64,000 bases of DNA from Phaseolus vulgaris (GCF_000499845.2 NC_023753.2:8695791-8759790); one strand, 5' to 3'; positions 35,752 to 49,237 are shown, counted from the stretch's first letter. Notes: generated by a model not told the origin, from the letters alone. Program-made: numbers and translations.

Positions 35752-38286
35752 TCAACATGGGGGCATGTCTGGTGGTGGTGCTGGTAATGTTTCATTTGAA
35801 GCCTTTCCATTCTTCACAATAAACACTGTCTCCATGCCCCAAGCTTGGTGGCGTTCTAGATGGCAGTGCATGAACCATACTCCTGTAATTTAAAGGGCAC
35901 ATGCAGTTCATGCAACAAAAGTAAGTATCCACTGATAAAATTAAAAATGGAAACTAAGAATTATATATAAACACACAAACAAAAGTAGTGTCCCATGCCA
36001 CATACCAGGGTTGCTAGCCACAAACCTAACAGCAGCCCAGCCATTTACAGGCACAATCACCGTATTCAAATAAGGAGGATCAATGAGATTGAAATTCATG
36101 GGGTCCTTGCTTTGGTTGAAATTGCCTAACCCATATCCAACGACATGGAAACTGAACCCATGGAGATGCATGGGATGGTCTATCCCTGCAACAACGTTTG
36201 TTCCTTGGAATACAATTTCAACCGTTGCACCATAGTTCAGCACGTTAACCCTGGTCCCTTGCTTTGGTATATTCAATGTTAAAGGCAAAAAGTCTGCAGT
36301 GAAGTTAAACATAAAGGGAGGGAATCTGGGAAATCCCGTTTGGTATACCCCATTGATATGATAGTAATAGGCTTCTAGTATGTTAATGTTGGGGGTGTCA
36401 AAACTTATGTTGTTCATGCTAGCAGCAAAAATGGTTCCATTTGGTCCCTGGCAGGTTCTGTCATCAGGGCATGGCAAAGTGTTAACAGAAATAGTGGTCA
36501 CTATTTGAGTTGTGGTGTTTGTTGGGACCTGGCGAGGGTATCTCTCAGGTAAGCCTCTCAAGCGTGTAATGAAGTCAAAAGCTGCGCCTGTGTCATTAAA
36601 GTTGGGAAGGTAAGGTAGTGAAAGAGATGAAGGTGGAGTGTAGTTTCCACTGTATTCCACTCTAGCAGTGGTTGTGGTGTTATCAAAAGCAACACCAACC
36701 CCACTAGAATATGCCCTTGCCGCCAGATAATAATGATTAGGTTCTTCATTGGCTTGCAACAATACATCCATTGTTTGTCCGGGTGATATGCAAATGTAAT
36801 CCCTTGTCAATGGCTTGGTGAACAAGCCATCGGCACCAACAACAGTGAGATTGTGCTGGGAAACAGAAAAGAACAGAATGAGATTCATTGCCGCGTTAAC
36901 AACACGGAGATGGTAAGTCATGCCTTGCTCTACTTTTAGCTTGAACGTTTCTGCAAATTAAAAGAAAGTATGGCGTTTAAAGCCTAACCTCAAAGATACA
37001 AATATTTGAAAGAAGAAATAGTTGACACTACCTGTCATGGAGCAAGGGAAGAGATCCCCGGGTTGACCATTTATAGTGAGAGCATCAGATATATTTGGAG
37101 CTCCTCCAGTTTCAATAGACTGAGTGAAGACCTCATTGACATCAGTATTCCACCATTCTCCTGCATATGAATGAATAAGTATATATTTGTTACATTTTCA
37201 ACCATTTTCTATCAATATGTTCTAGAAATCAAAAGGAGGTAGAACAATCTTTTCATACCAAATATAATTGGAATCTCTGCATGAGGTTGGGGAAAAGGGT
37301 AGGGAGTATTCTTGGTTGGATAAACAAAGATAGCCCCATGGACAGTGGCTCTTGCCCAGTCACTATGAGCATGCCACCATATAGTCCCTTCTTCGGAAGA
37401 AAAAACCAACTTTTGTCTGAATTTTCTTCCAGGTTGGATGGGGCACTGAGTAATGTATGCAGGACCATCTGTCCATGGATTCCTTGGTTGTTTCACTCCA
37501 TGCCTGTCCATAAATCAGTTACAGTTAGCTATGCATTTGATTAAAAGTTTCATCCATTGTGCTGTTTTCCATAGGTCATAAAAATGGTTAAGATTGGAAA
37601 TTCAATACCAGTGTAAAGTGATATTGTAGTTGCCCTTGTTATAAACATTAACAAAGATTGTTTCTCCTCTGTGGACTCTGATAGTTGGTCCTGGAAAATT
37701 TCCATTCACAGTCAATACGCTTTTTGTGGAACACAGTCTTGTGTACTGGGCCTCTCTCACCTGCAAGTTAATCAAACTCATTAGTTAATAGTGGTTTAAC
37801 AATTTGTTGGTTATTTATTAAGATTTATTTGTGAATAAATATGTGCTCAATGTATAAATATTCCAAATTATAAATTTTAAAAAATGCAATAACACCCCCA
37901 TGAAAAAAAAATGTTATGCCTAAATAAATTGTACAATAAAAAAATAAAAATATATTATTAGCATAATTTTTAAAGGTAAAAAATATATTCTATAATTAGA
38001 AAATTGTGCATTACATGTATTATTTATTAAAAATATTCACCATTTCTTTTAACTCATTAATCATCTATTTATGTTATTAATTATCATATAGTTATTTAAT
38101 TATCAAAGTATTATTTTCAAAAATATAACAGCACTTCACCAATTTCTGCAACAGTAATAGGAAATTATAGGATGTAACTGTACTCACAACAAAACTGTAA
38201 GGACTCCGTGTTTGGGAACTAAGATCTATGAAGGAGAAACACCACAGAACTTGGAGGAACAGTTTCTTGCCAAAAGACATTTTCAT
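35752..38286 (-). CDS. Laccase 2 (secreted multicopper oxidase, LAC14-like)
   Basis: Six exons on the minus strand: 38286-38188, 37760-37609, 37503-37259, 37160-37032, 36950-36006, 35882-35752. The lengths 99/152/245/129/945/131 equal those of laccase 1 except for one codon less in exon 5, giving 566 residues. Features are signal peptide [53 protein letters not shown] and the terminal DMPPC. All copper ligands are intact. The role should match laccase 1: cell-wall or vacuolar oxidation of phenolics. The first exon start overlaps the duplicated promoter unit described separately. Being convergent with laccase 1, the pair arose by inverted duplication, or by tandem duplication followed by inversion. 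Confidence 0.92.
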
Positions 38287-39120
38287 GAAAGAAAATGCTA
38301 ACTATGCTAACAGTTTTTGTTTATATATATTGAACTTTTCTGTGGGAAGGGTTTTGTATTTTGTAGGCAAGACTTAAATAGAGTTAAACCTTCAAATATT
38401 GGTGCAACCTCACTGTCACGTGTAAAGAAACTTAAGAAGATTCGTGAGGGAATTTGAGCTGTATGCCTTATTTACTGAGTTCTTGAAAACACTGCAACAA
38501 CAACTCCCTTAAAAACCCATAATGAATTACTAATTTAGATCAACTAAATTATAGATCATGCTAACCACTAATAGTTAAGATGGTTTAATCAAAATAAGTG
38601 TTGCCTTTTTGTCATTATTTTTAATTCTGACTTTTCATCATATATATTATGATGTGTACTCTGTATATACTTACATGTAGAGAGTAAATGCTAACTATGC
38701 CAAAAGACATTTTCATGAAAGAAAATGCTAACTATGCTAACAGTTTTTGTTTATATATATTGAACTTTTCTGTGGGAAGGGTTTTGTATTTTGTAGGCAA
38801 GACTTAAATAGAGTTAAACCTTCAAATATTGGTGCAACCTCACTGTCACGTGTAAAGAAACTTAAGAAGATTCGTGAGGGAATTTGAGCTGTATGCCTTA
38901 TTTACTGAGTTCTTGAAAACACTGCAACAACAACTCCCTTAAAAACCCATAATGAATTACTAATTTAGATCAACTAAATTATAGATCATGCTAACCACTA
39001 ATAGTTAAGATGGTTTAATCAAAATAAGTGTTGCCTTTTTGTCATTATTTTTAATTCTGACTTTTCATCATATATATTATGATGTGTACTCTGTATATAC
39101 TTACATGTAGAGAGTAAATG
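38269..39120. repeat. Exact tandem duplication of the laccase 2 promoter and start codon
   Basis: A unit of about 422 bp occurs at 38269-38690 and again at 38699-39120, offset 430 bp, with no mismatch found on a line-by-line comparison. It covers the laccase 2 start codon and first four codons, 5' UTR and proximal promoter, including GTGACAGTGAGG. An extra CTAACTATGC lies at the junction (38691-38700) and is identical to sequence inside the unit (near 38299). The upstream copy thus contains a second ATG followed by four laccase codons, then unrelated sequence. Confidence 0.93.
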
Positions 39121-39260
39121 ATTCAATTATTTCTCAATTGTTCAAGTTTTATTTGTTAATTACTTGTTAAATTAATTAATAAATAAATTTAAACTTTTGA
39201 TAAGTTTAAGTCAAGTTTAAATTTTTTAAAAAAATTACTTTAAGGATTAATAAATAGGTT

Positions 39261-39299
<39 letters not shown>

Positions 39300-39385
39300 T
39301 GCAAAGTATCATAATTTATGTTTTATTGGTACACCCATTTTAACTTTCAAGTTTTAATATTAATATTGAGTCGGATTTGCATAAA
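39121..39385. other. AT-rich DNA with TA microsatellite
   Basis: Contains a pure TA repeat of about 31 bp (39264-39294). Nothing else recognised. Confidence 0.6.
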
Positions 39386-39791
39386 TACTATGAAAAAAAT
39401 CATGAAATAGAAACTAATTTGTAGAAATCAAAATAATTAGTTGCAATAGTAACTAAATTAGAAATCATTTTAGAAACTACAAAGAAATTTGGTTTCTAAA
39501 TTAGTTTATATTATTTTTTATTATTGTTAAATAATTTCTAAATTGGTATCTAATTAGCAACCAAGGTTTTTGCTACCAAATTTAGAAACTAAATAATTGG
39601 TAGTTAAAACCTTAGTTGCTAATTAGACACCAATTTAGAAACTATTTAACAATAATAGAAAATAATATAAACTAATTTAGAAACCATTTTTTTTTTAGTT
39701 TCTAAAATGGTCTCTATTTTAGTTCCTATTGTAACTAATTATTTTGGTCTCTAAAAATTGATTTCTATTTCATGATGATTTTCTTGTAGTG
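39386..39791. mobile_element. CACTA-type non-autonomous element, complete copy
   Basis: The right end TTTTCTTGTAGTG and the decayed left end (TACTATG followed by an A run and TCATGAAATAGAAACTAATTT) are inverted. The two halves are largely complementary over the core (TAGAAACTAAATAATTGGTAG and its mirror). It is about 405 bp, non-coding. AAA on both sides would fit the 3-bp target duplication of the CACTA superfamily, but in AT-rich DNA this is weak. Confidence 0.75.
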
Positions 39792-42700
39792 AAAGTACTA
39801 ACTTTTTTTAATGTATAAATAACTTTTCTAAGAAAAATAAAATTTATAAATATTTATATTTGTAGATTAGTATTAAAATAATTTTAAGATGGTGTATTCA
39901 TAAAATTTTCAAAATAATTTAATTTTTTTATAAAATTAGTTAAATTGTGAAAGGAATAAAAAATCAAAATTAAGTTTAATATTTTTTAAATGGTCAAATT
40001 TAAACTTCTAGTTAAACTAGATTGAATAAATAAATCAAGTTTAAATCATTATTTTTTTTATAAATCTAAACTTCGAGAAATTGAATTGCCTATATCATTT
40101 ACTCCCCTATCCACTCGATTGCAGTGATAGGCTTTGTTTTATGTTTTGATACATCTTGAAAATATTTATATACTAAACTAACTTTTTTCTCACTAAAACT
40201 TAAAGTTTTATAAAAACCTTATATTATTCTTATCGTTTGATAAAAAATAAGTATACTATTTTACTCATTAATTTTTAAAAAAAATTATAAATATTTATAA
40301 TTAATCAATCATAATTATAAGGATGGATTATTTTTTTTTAATGATTTTTTTTTTGTCAAACACGCCCGTAAATTAAATTAATACAAATATGCATTAAGAT
40401 GAGTTGTTATTTACTCAAACAATCATAACAATTTATAGAGTGCTCACAATCATGATATATATAACACAAAACAATATTTAAAATAATTTTATATATTAAT
40501 TAAGAAATTGTTATTACACTTTCTATTTATAAAAAGTTTGATTTAAAAAATGTGGTTTTTACTCTTATTTTTGGGTGGTGATTAGGAGAGTCATGATAAT
40601 AAGAACAATGACAATTTAACTAATGACTCATGGTGGTGAATAACGAATTAACGGTGACGAAGTGAGAGTTGAAGGAAAATGAGTGTTTTAACAAAGACCT
40701 AAGGTTAAATATCATTCACTCTAGTATTTCTCGTGCTCCGTCTTTCGTTTGGCCTTCTCTCGATCTTTTATATTTTTTTTTTACCTAGAAATATGCTCTT
40801 GGTCTTCTTGTTTCGATCTTCTTGAAACACAAGACAATAACGGATTTATAAAAGTATTTTGATGTTTAAGTCAAAATGAGTAAATTATTAATGTTTTTTA
40901 TTGGATGCTATTTATATTTATCTTTGATAAATTTGGTGATGGATTTTGTACGTGTTAGATTTTCTATGAATTTGAATATTTCTTTTGATCCATATAATTT
41001 AATTTTTAAATTGTATTTATAAATAATAATATTTATTGAACACATTTTACAAAATAAACCCGAGTTTTATGAGATCGACAGATCGAGATAGTTGCGGATC
41101 GATTGACCGTACATGAAGTACTTCCAATTACGTGCTAAGCCGATAAACTAAGAGATGGATAACAAAGAGAATAAAAAATAGTTGAGCATAGAAAGAACTT
41201 TTTCATGTGGAATCGACAAAGAAAATCTGCTATATTTATAAATAGGAGAATAAATATTTAATGACCTTGTAACCTCCAAAAGAACCTAACATAGTTTACT
41301 TATTTATTACACAAAGTGTAGGACAACCAAAAACTAATATGAGAAAAACCAGCCACAAAAAACAGCATTTCCACCCTCTGCTTTGTCTGTTTGTACTGAA
41401 TGTGGTTGTTTCTATCTGTCACCTCTTTCTTAGTGACCTGAGAGACTTAACAGTACACTCAATAATTCTCCACCCTTTCATTATTATAATCACTTATCGT
41501 CATATTCTGCTCTTTTCCATAAACTCCTTGGATGAAGGAAAGTGCTGCCATTATTCCTTCGTGACAAATTGCAGGCCATTGTACAGACAAAAACACAGAG
41601 CATGTTGTGCAAAGCGTTTTTTCCAAGCACACTTAAGATCTTTACATTACAAGTAAAGTAAGGGTTAATCACTTCAATGAATACATCACACATTTGATAG
41701 TGCCACCAATAATACACGGCAGAGGTAGCTTGTGTCCAAGTTGCCACCCTCCACCCTCTTGTGTAGACCTTCTTCCACTGATATCCCATTTATCATTTCA
41801 ATATGATCATGAACTTTCCCTAATTCTGCATCACAAATCATGGGTTATTTTTTATCAGAAAAAAAACGAATAATGGATATCTCATTCATTCAATACATGA
41901 GATTTACCACTATATCTTCCTCCCTACATTACCTACTCTATCATTCACTACAAATGTTTCATTCATGCGTCTTTAAAACTCTCTCTCTATCTCTATGTTA
42001 ACTTACGGAGTCAACATATCTCTATTTCTATGCACTAGTCATACTAGAAAATAAATTAACTTATTTATAAAATCTTTTTATAAAATAATAGTTATCTTTA
42101 TTTATATACTATAAATTAATTTAATTTTTAGCCTATTAGAGATATCTAACTGAATAAATAAGAATCCCTTCCCAAAACTCATTTTATTAACATTATATTT
42201 CATGATAACAACAAAAGAGGTTTTACTTTCTCATTTTCATCCTCAAAGTAAAAAAATGTATTCTCATCCTCATATTCATACTCAATAGTTATGTAATTTT
42301 TATTTCATCTTCATTACCATTAAATAACAAGTATACATGTACTCACTCTCTTACTCTTTCAAGTGTTAATTAAATACTTTTTATAAAAAAATAAAAATTA
42401 CAACAAAAGAAACAATAACATTATTAATAAAATATTTAATTTCAAAAGGATACACATATTTCTTCCTCAAATGTCAAATTTAAAATATATATATATATAT
42501 AATTGCATAAATCTCATATTTAAATGTCAAATAACAATTAGATAAATGATCAAATAATAATAAATCAAAATTATATCCTAAAATAAGTTATGAAGTAAAA
42601 ACTAAATAAAAGTAATATAATTTTTTTAAGTTAGTTAATAAACTAAAAATATTTTAGTAATATAAAAAAAGAGGTTAACAAGGACGAGAACAAAATCAAT

Positions 42701-43950
42701 ATGTAAATATTCTTCTTCATTACTTAATTTAAAAATCAAATATTACTCATACTTAAACTAATATTCAATTAATACAATGACTAAATTGAAATAATTTTAT
42801 ACAATATTAATAGGAATAGATTCATTTTTCTAATTTGAAAAATATTTTTTATCAGAATCACAACAACTCTATGAATAGTATGGGTTTTCTTTTTGTTATA
42901 TTTTAGTTTTAATCCGAACTTAAATATGTTGAAGTTATTCTAAATATAACTGTCTGTTTTAACTCTTAGTGCTTTTTAATTTACGATTAATTATAGTTAA
43001 TTTAATGCTAATAATTAAATTAGATATTAATTGAGATAAAACAAATTATTTTAAATTGACATAGTTAAATTATATTTTTAGATGTGTAACTCAGTTAAAT
43101 AATGTATTTATTTTGTTATATAAATAAGATAATACCTTATAATTTATAAAAATAATTATTATAAACAATGATTTTAGTTTTGCTTTTGAAATTGTTCTTT
43201 ATTTCAATTTAATAACTTGTTTTTAACATTGTGATATTTTAAATATATAAGTATTAAATACATTTATATTTTTAAAATATTAATCCTAATATGTTAAAAT
43301 TATATGTGATATCAAATAATTATTATTTCATTTTTTTTCTATGATAATTTAAAACAATATAAAATTAATTTTATTCTAGAATTCTTTTAGTAGTGCTTTT
43401 TTACATACAAGATGACAAATAGATATTAGTTACGTTATAGTGTAATCACTATAACAAAACAAATTTTTAGCATATCGTTCATTTTTTTTATGGGCCAAAA
43501 AGTCCACTCTGCAAAGTTTAATGCAACAACTATTTTCTTCTATCAATGGAACATATGCTATTAGAGTCAGTAAAACGTAAAAGTATTTAGTAATACAATT
43601 TTAGAGTGGGTTTGACTGACTCTAATCGAAGAAAAATAAAAAGAAAGTGAACATTAGGTAGGCTTGATAGACTCTAACATGAAAAAACAACTTTGCATGA
43701 TGTGATCCACACTAAAATGGATTAAAAAAAATCAAAGTAAATAAAGTATCCTATATATTTTTTATTTTTAACATTTTATCAATAAGAAAAAATAAATAAA
43801 TGTGAACCCGTGATTCAACTCTTATATATATTGGGTTAAAAGTTCCCAATATTTTAAATTAAAGTAGCAATCTCTCCCAAACATCAGAAAAATAACTACC
43901 CAACCAAAGACAAATCACTTGTTTTAATTGAAAACATGCAAATCAAAGGA
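39792..43950. other. Long gene-free AT-rich region
   Basis: No gene supported. Two overlapping open frames at 41339-41789 on opposite strands match no family and are likely chance. There is an AT microsatellite near 42486-42501. The 41040-41300 part is less AT-rich but unrecognised. Confidence 0.5.
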
Positions 43951-44235
43951 TCAAGACTCCAATTTGAAAATGAAAAACAAGCATAAGAAACTTTGGAAGT
44001 AACCCAAGACCAAACCTTCAATTTGAGTCAAGAAGAAAATTTCAAAATGATCAATCACTCTTCCCTTAAAAATATGCTTATTCCGATTACGCCAAATCTC
44101 ACTCACCAAAGCAATCCAGATATTTCCAAAAACTAAATAAACGGCAGTGGGAGCACCAAACAATGTAAAATGCAAGAAATGTGAGGTAGGCTCAAGAAAG
44201 AATATAATTTTAATAAAATACGAATATAATTTCAA
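43951..44235 (-). pseudogene. LINE-type reverse transcriptase C-terminal relic
   Basis: The minus-strand reading FGNIWIALVSEIWRNRNKHIF...TQIEGLVLG resembles the zf-RVT/C-terminal tail of plant non-LTR retrotransposon polymerases (pattern W..A...IWR.RN..IF). Only about 95 codons are open. No reverse transcriptase core, endonuclease or poly-A tail was identified nearby, so this is a fragment. Confidence 0.5.
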
Positions 44236-47200
44236 TGAACAAAGGAACCAACAACAACAGCAAAGTAACCAACATCAACAAAGTGCTAATAGAAAGTGTC
44301 TACCCCTAAACCCTAAATCCTGACCAACATGAAGGATCGTCTAACCTAGCATCTAGGGTAACCTAGCATCTAGGGTGGACTTCTAGTCATAGGATCAAAC
44401 ATCTAATGTCAGAGCAAAAGAAAATCCTGGAATCTTTCGCATGCAGCATTCCCACACCACTCAATCACCAATTTCAACATTAAACAAATAATAAAAAAAA
44501 ACTCTATCAAAGTATAAAGTGCAACTCATAACTCACCTGTAGGCCAATAATGATAATATGTTCTTCCTTGCCTCCTCATCGCCATGTTTCATCTTCCACT
44601 TTAAGATGGGATCTTTCAATTCAAGTTTAATTTGTCTTTTCTACATTATAGGGTTTGTCAAACCACTACTCCCTAATAAAAAATAGTAAAAGTATCCATG
44701 ATTACTTACCATGAATGCAAGCCAGCCCTAAATTAGGGAGATAAAGGAAACCAAGAACCTCCACATAAAACACATGCACACAACAAAAAAGGAAAAATCA
44801 AGAAAGAAGAAACTAAGAACAAAAATAAGAAATAAGGAAAAAGTGAACCTCTCTTATCATTCTTCTTTTCTTCATATTATATTCAAAAGCATTGATCAAA
44901 CGTTATCTTTTTAACAAATAAAAGCATCCTAAAAACCAACACGCTATATTATTGAAATATTAGTAATTTTTATGTGGACTAATTCTGTTATAATTTTTAA
45001 TTTTTTCTTTAAATTAATATATTTAAATTAGTCTTTATATAGACTAGACGAACGTTGTGTTTATATTATTTAGTAACATTTATTTAATATCTACTTTTAT
45101 GTTTCGATACTAATAAATTCTTTATTATATTTTATTTTTTTAATTTTTTGTGTTACCTTAGTGTTTACGTAGCTCACTCAATGTTTCATATTTAATTACT
45201 GTCTCATTAGATTGGGTTTGACTCACTTTAGTAGCGTCTCCCATTTATTTTATTTTTAATGAATAAAAAATTTATTTATTTATTTATTAAAATTAATTAT
45301 TATTTAATAAAAAATAATATAAAAATACTGTTTTATAATCAAAATAAATTATATTTAAGAATTTGGAAATTAAAATCAATTCAATTATTTTAATTTAAAA
45401 TATCATTTATTATTGTAATTAATATTTTCATCATGTTCTATATTTTAGTTAATGAAAAAATTAAAAAAGGAAGAGAATTAAATAAAGTATTAAGACTCTA
45501 TAACAAAATCACCCGAATAGAAAATCATTTTATAAAAAAAATATCTGTTATATTAATTAAATTAAATATTATTTTAGATAAAAAAATATATTAATGTTTA
45601 AATTAATTTATATTATTGATAAATAGTTTTTAAATTTACATCTAATTACTGATTTAAAAACTATTTATCAATAATAAAAATTAAAATATATATATCAATA
45701 AATTTTCTTAAATAATATTTAATTTAGTTAATATAAAATTAATTATTTTTTATTATTAATAATTAGTTAATAATAAAATTATTTATAACTCACTAGAGTC
45801 CAATTTTCCCAAGATTTCTACTCATAGGAATCCAACAGCTTCTAGGTTCCAATAACACGAATGATGGGCTGAACCTCTTTTAAGTCATCCAAATAGTTAT
45901 ATAATATTAATATTGTATATTTTTTAATTTCTAATTATTATCTTAAAAAAAAATCATCGTCATCAAGTGTATGGTTCATGCATACTGTGATTGATTCTTC
46001 CATACTGGGCAATATTTCTTCGTGAGATGCATTTGTTTACCTCCCTGCATAACTCAGAAAATTTTTTCCAAATATATCAGCAAAGAATAAAAATTAATTA
46101 GATGGAATCTTCAAAGGTATCTGAACCTTTATACAAAGCCAAAAACCACTTAAACAGGTCTCTGAACTACACAAAATACAGAAACCTGCACCCGCAAACA
46201 CCCTGCAAAAAGAAAAACCACCAACAGCTTCTAAAAGGCCAGCTCCTCAACACCAAAGTGTGCTCACCGACTAGTGTTAACAACCTTGTTTATGTCTATG
46301 CTAATAACGATAAACATAGCAATCACCTCAACTTTTTGCAAGAATCAACATCATTTTATTATTGTTTCATCACTTATAATAATTCAACCAAAATAAGTAG
46401 CTACGGTTGTTGTCCCTCCATCAGCTATGTACCTTGTACAATTCAAAATTAAATCAATCAATGTACATCTTAACGTTGCATTTTATAAACTAATATGTGT
46501 CATTTTCAGCTGTTAGAAGAAATTGGCTAGTTGATGTATTCATTTCATTCATATAGAAATTTGTATTATTATTTTTAGTTGGAATCGATAACAGATCACA
46601 TAAATACATATTATGATTATTATTAATTTTATAATTCTTATTATTATTAATATGAATAAGAATAATATTAATAATCATATCAATAATATTGTTAATATTA
46701 CTTTTAATATTATTAACTTTTGTTATTAATATTAATATTTTAGTAATAATATTAATATTATTAAAATTCATATGTAAAGTGTAATGCATGATTTTATTTA
46801 CTTATTTTACGAATAATATTTTTTAAAAGAAATCGTTTCAATACACTTAAAATTATGTATGAATTTTGCTTACAAATTATTAATAAATTATTATTGTCAA
46901 ACTACTACTATTATGTACCAAAAGATTAGTAAATAACTTAATTTATCTATAGGTAATAATTCATACATAAAAAAAATTCTTAATTTATCTAAAAATCTAA
47001 ATAAATAATCATGAATATGTAATAATAAATTTTCTTATAGGTTGAATTTCTTTCTTTCTTGAAGGAGTGTTTATAACTACCGTATCAATTGTAGGCGTCT
47101 AATCTTCTTTACTTTAAAGGAGAATAGTTTAATTGTAAGATTATGAGGCGTGGTTTATATTAAACAAAATCTAACTTTTATGTGCACGAATGGCTCATTG

Positions 47201-47460
47201 ATAGACAAATCTAACTCCTCGGATCAATGAAACAAATAATGGACTACATTTGCATTGGGTGAGAAAGCAGAGAACGGTTTGGATATATTAATTAACAAGT
47301 TAGTGAGCAATAACACTATGATTATCATATAATTGAACTTGGCAGAATGGTATAAAACTATTATTAGCAACAAGAACCATTAATCATGAAATCTTGATAT
47401 AAAGTAAATCAGTTTATATAAAAACATATAAGCTATTAAAAATATACACATCTTAGGTAG

Positions 47461-47514
<54 letters not shown>

Positions 47515-47709
47515 GATTGGACTACAGCATATTACTACTGTCTCACCCCTGAACAACTCAATTTTCCAATATAAAAGATATAAAATACATTATTTTTTCT
47601 GCCTGCCAAAGAAGTCATGATCCACTTTTGAAAAAAAAAAGTTTTAACTTTCCACAAACATAAACCACAAAATCATGCAGACATAACAAAAAGATCCTCT
47701 TCTATTTTT

Positions 47710-47744
<35 letters not shown>

Positions 47745-48203
47745 CAACAAGGTGGAACAGTTTTAATTAACCAGCTTTTCTTAAAAAAACTAAGTATAAT
47801 TAATTCTTCATCAGTCAAACTAGCAAGAAGGAATAGAGAGAGATTAATTGGCCAAAGGTGGCAATAAAATCAGCATTTGCCATGATTTACGCATAATGCT
47901 GACCCTAATCATATCAGATGCGAGAAACAGGGAAATGAATGAGAAGAAACAGCCATTAGAGAAACAAAAGAGCGAGCAGTTGTATATTATATATTCCATG
48001 ATACCTATATATTCTTCTTACCTGCCCCACTCCACCCAATATTTTATCATATAAACACATTATCTTCTTTCTTCTACCATCCTTCACTGTTCCACTTCCA
48101 CATACTTACACTGGAACTTGGACTACACATCAATTTCATCAATTTAACTATACCCTTCTCAATCATCTTATTTATATATATGTAAACTAAACTGCATCTT
48201 TCT
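44236..48203. other. Gene-free region with simple repeats
   Basis: Includes a short imperfect duplicate of ACCTAGCATCTAGGGT (about 44344-44378) and one CCCTAAACCCTAAA, too short to be a telomeric array. There is a dense AT/TTA tract at 46600-46770 and two TA microsatellites listed separately. An open frame at 46102-46452 matches nothing known. The last ~300 bp presumably carry the ERF promoter. Confidence 0.5.
47463..47510. repeat. TA dinucleotide microsatellite (about 48 bp)
   Basis: Uninterrupted AT alternation. A further run of about 29 bp is at 47713-47741, and others are at 49318-49346 and 54001-54029. Confidence 0.95.
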
Positions 48204-48650
48204 ATGTCTCAAACAGAGAATCCAATGGAAAATCTTCCGGCATTGATTTACAAAAACCCCATTAGGAGAAGTTCTAGACGATCTACAATGTATCTTGGCG
48301 TGAGAAAAAGGCCATGGGGAAGATATGCTGCTGAGATTAGAAACCCTTATACCAAAGAGAGACACTGGCTAGGCACATTTGACACTGCTGAAGAAGCTGC
48401 TATTGCCTATGATCTTTCATCTATCAAGATTTGTGGCATTAATGCTCGAACTAATTTTCATTACCCTTTTGTGTCTCTTCCACCACCTCCTATGGCGTTG
48501 CCTCCTCCACCGCTACCACCTACCCAGGAGTTGGATCAAAGTGTCGGAGTTTGTCCAGAGATGAATGCTGCTTTCGATGGCGATGATGAATCTCTGGTTA
48601 TTGCTTCCATTTTGCAAAGCTTTTCTAGCTCTGGTAACTGCTCTTTTTAG
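48204..48650 (+). CDS. AP2/ERF transcription factor, LEP/ERF086-090-like
   Basis: A single-exon gene of 148 residues with one AP2 domain at residues about 30-87 ([19 protein letters not shown] ... [16 protein letters not shown]). The Ala and Asp at the B-group (ERF) positions indicate binding to GCC-box-like DNA in the nucleus. An Arg-rich stretch (RRSSRRS, 21-27) before the domain could serve for nuclear import. The region after the domain is proline-rich ([14 protein letters not shown]), and the C-terminus ends in the short motif [14 protein letters not shown], possibly a functional tail. The turn to the last helix, [17 protein letters not shown], departs from the usual YDRAARSLRGxxARTNF. 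The small size and RYAAEIR...[16 protein letters not shown] resemble the LEAFY PETIOLE group, but orthology is unproved. The start at 48204 was chosen as the first ATG; 48225 is an alternative. Confidence 0.88.
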   Translation: MSQTENPMENLPALIYKNPIRRSSRRSTMYLGVRKRPWGRYAAEIRNPYTKERHWLGTFDTAEEAAIAYDLSSIKICGINARTNFHYPFVSLPPPPMALPPPPLPPTQELDQSVGVCPEMNAAFDGDDESLVIASILQSFSSSGNCSF

Positions 48651-48868
48651 TTTTTGGTTCCAATGAGACCTAAAAGGCCTTCCCCTTATCAATTGTAGGA
48701 CCAATAATTCCAATTTATTTTTTCTCCTTCCTAAATTCACCAATAGTTACTTCATGGCTTCTACCTTCATGTAAATAAAATTATGTTTTTTTTTATATTG
48801 CTCGTTGAATTTCAAGAGGTTTCTTAATATTGGTATAAAATGGTTTACTAGCTATAGATTTGAATTAT

Positions 48869-49237
48869 CACTACAAGAAAATCATGAAATGGAAACTAAT
48901 TTTTAGACACCAAAATAATTAGTTGCAATAGTAACTAAATTAGATATCAGTTTAAAAACTAAAAAAAATGGTTTCTAAATTAGTTTATATTATTGTTAAA
49001 TATTTTCAAAATTAGTATCTAATTAGCAACCAAAGTTTTTGCTACCAAATTTAGAAACTAAATAATTGGTAGTTAAAATCTTGATTGCTATAATTAGATA
49101 CCAATTTAGAAACTATTTAACAATAATATAAATTAATTTTTTTTTTAATTTTTAAAATGGTCTCTAATTTAGTTACTATTGTAACTAATTATTTTGGTAT
49201 CTAAAAAATAATTTCTATTTCATGATTTTCTTGTATG
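48869..49237. mobile_element. CACTA-type non-autonomous element
   Basis: The left end is the intact CACTACAAGAAAATCATGAA. The right end TTTCATGATTTTCTTGTATG has lost one base of the terminus. It is about 370 bp with the same self-complementary core as the 39.4-kb copy, non-coding. It sits about 220 bp past the ERF stop codon, possibly within its 3' flank. Confidence 0.8.

Noticed and set aside
14674..38286. P450, oxidoreductase and laccases as a biosynthetic gene cluster
   Set aside because: The genes are far apart, separated by an NLR and several transposons. No scaffold-forming enzyme (terpene synthase, polyketide synthase or similar) is present. Co-location alone is not enough.
41339..41789. 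Overlapping ~100-codon frames on both strands
   Set aside because: No recognised family and no splice partners. Their overlap on opposite strands suggests chance. Kept only as an unannotated region.
44300..44380. CCCTAAACCCTAAA as an interstitial telomere repeat
   Set aside because: Only two units are present, far too few, and the surrounding duplicate ACCTAGCATCTAGGGT is not telomeric.
46102..46452. 116-codon open frame as a gene
   Set aside because: The composition is Asn/Lys/Ser-rich as expected of AT-rich DNA, and there is no domain or homologue that I recognise.
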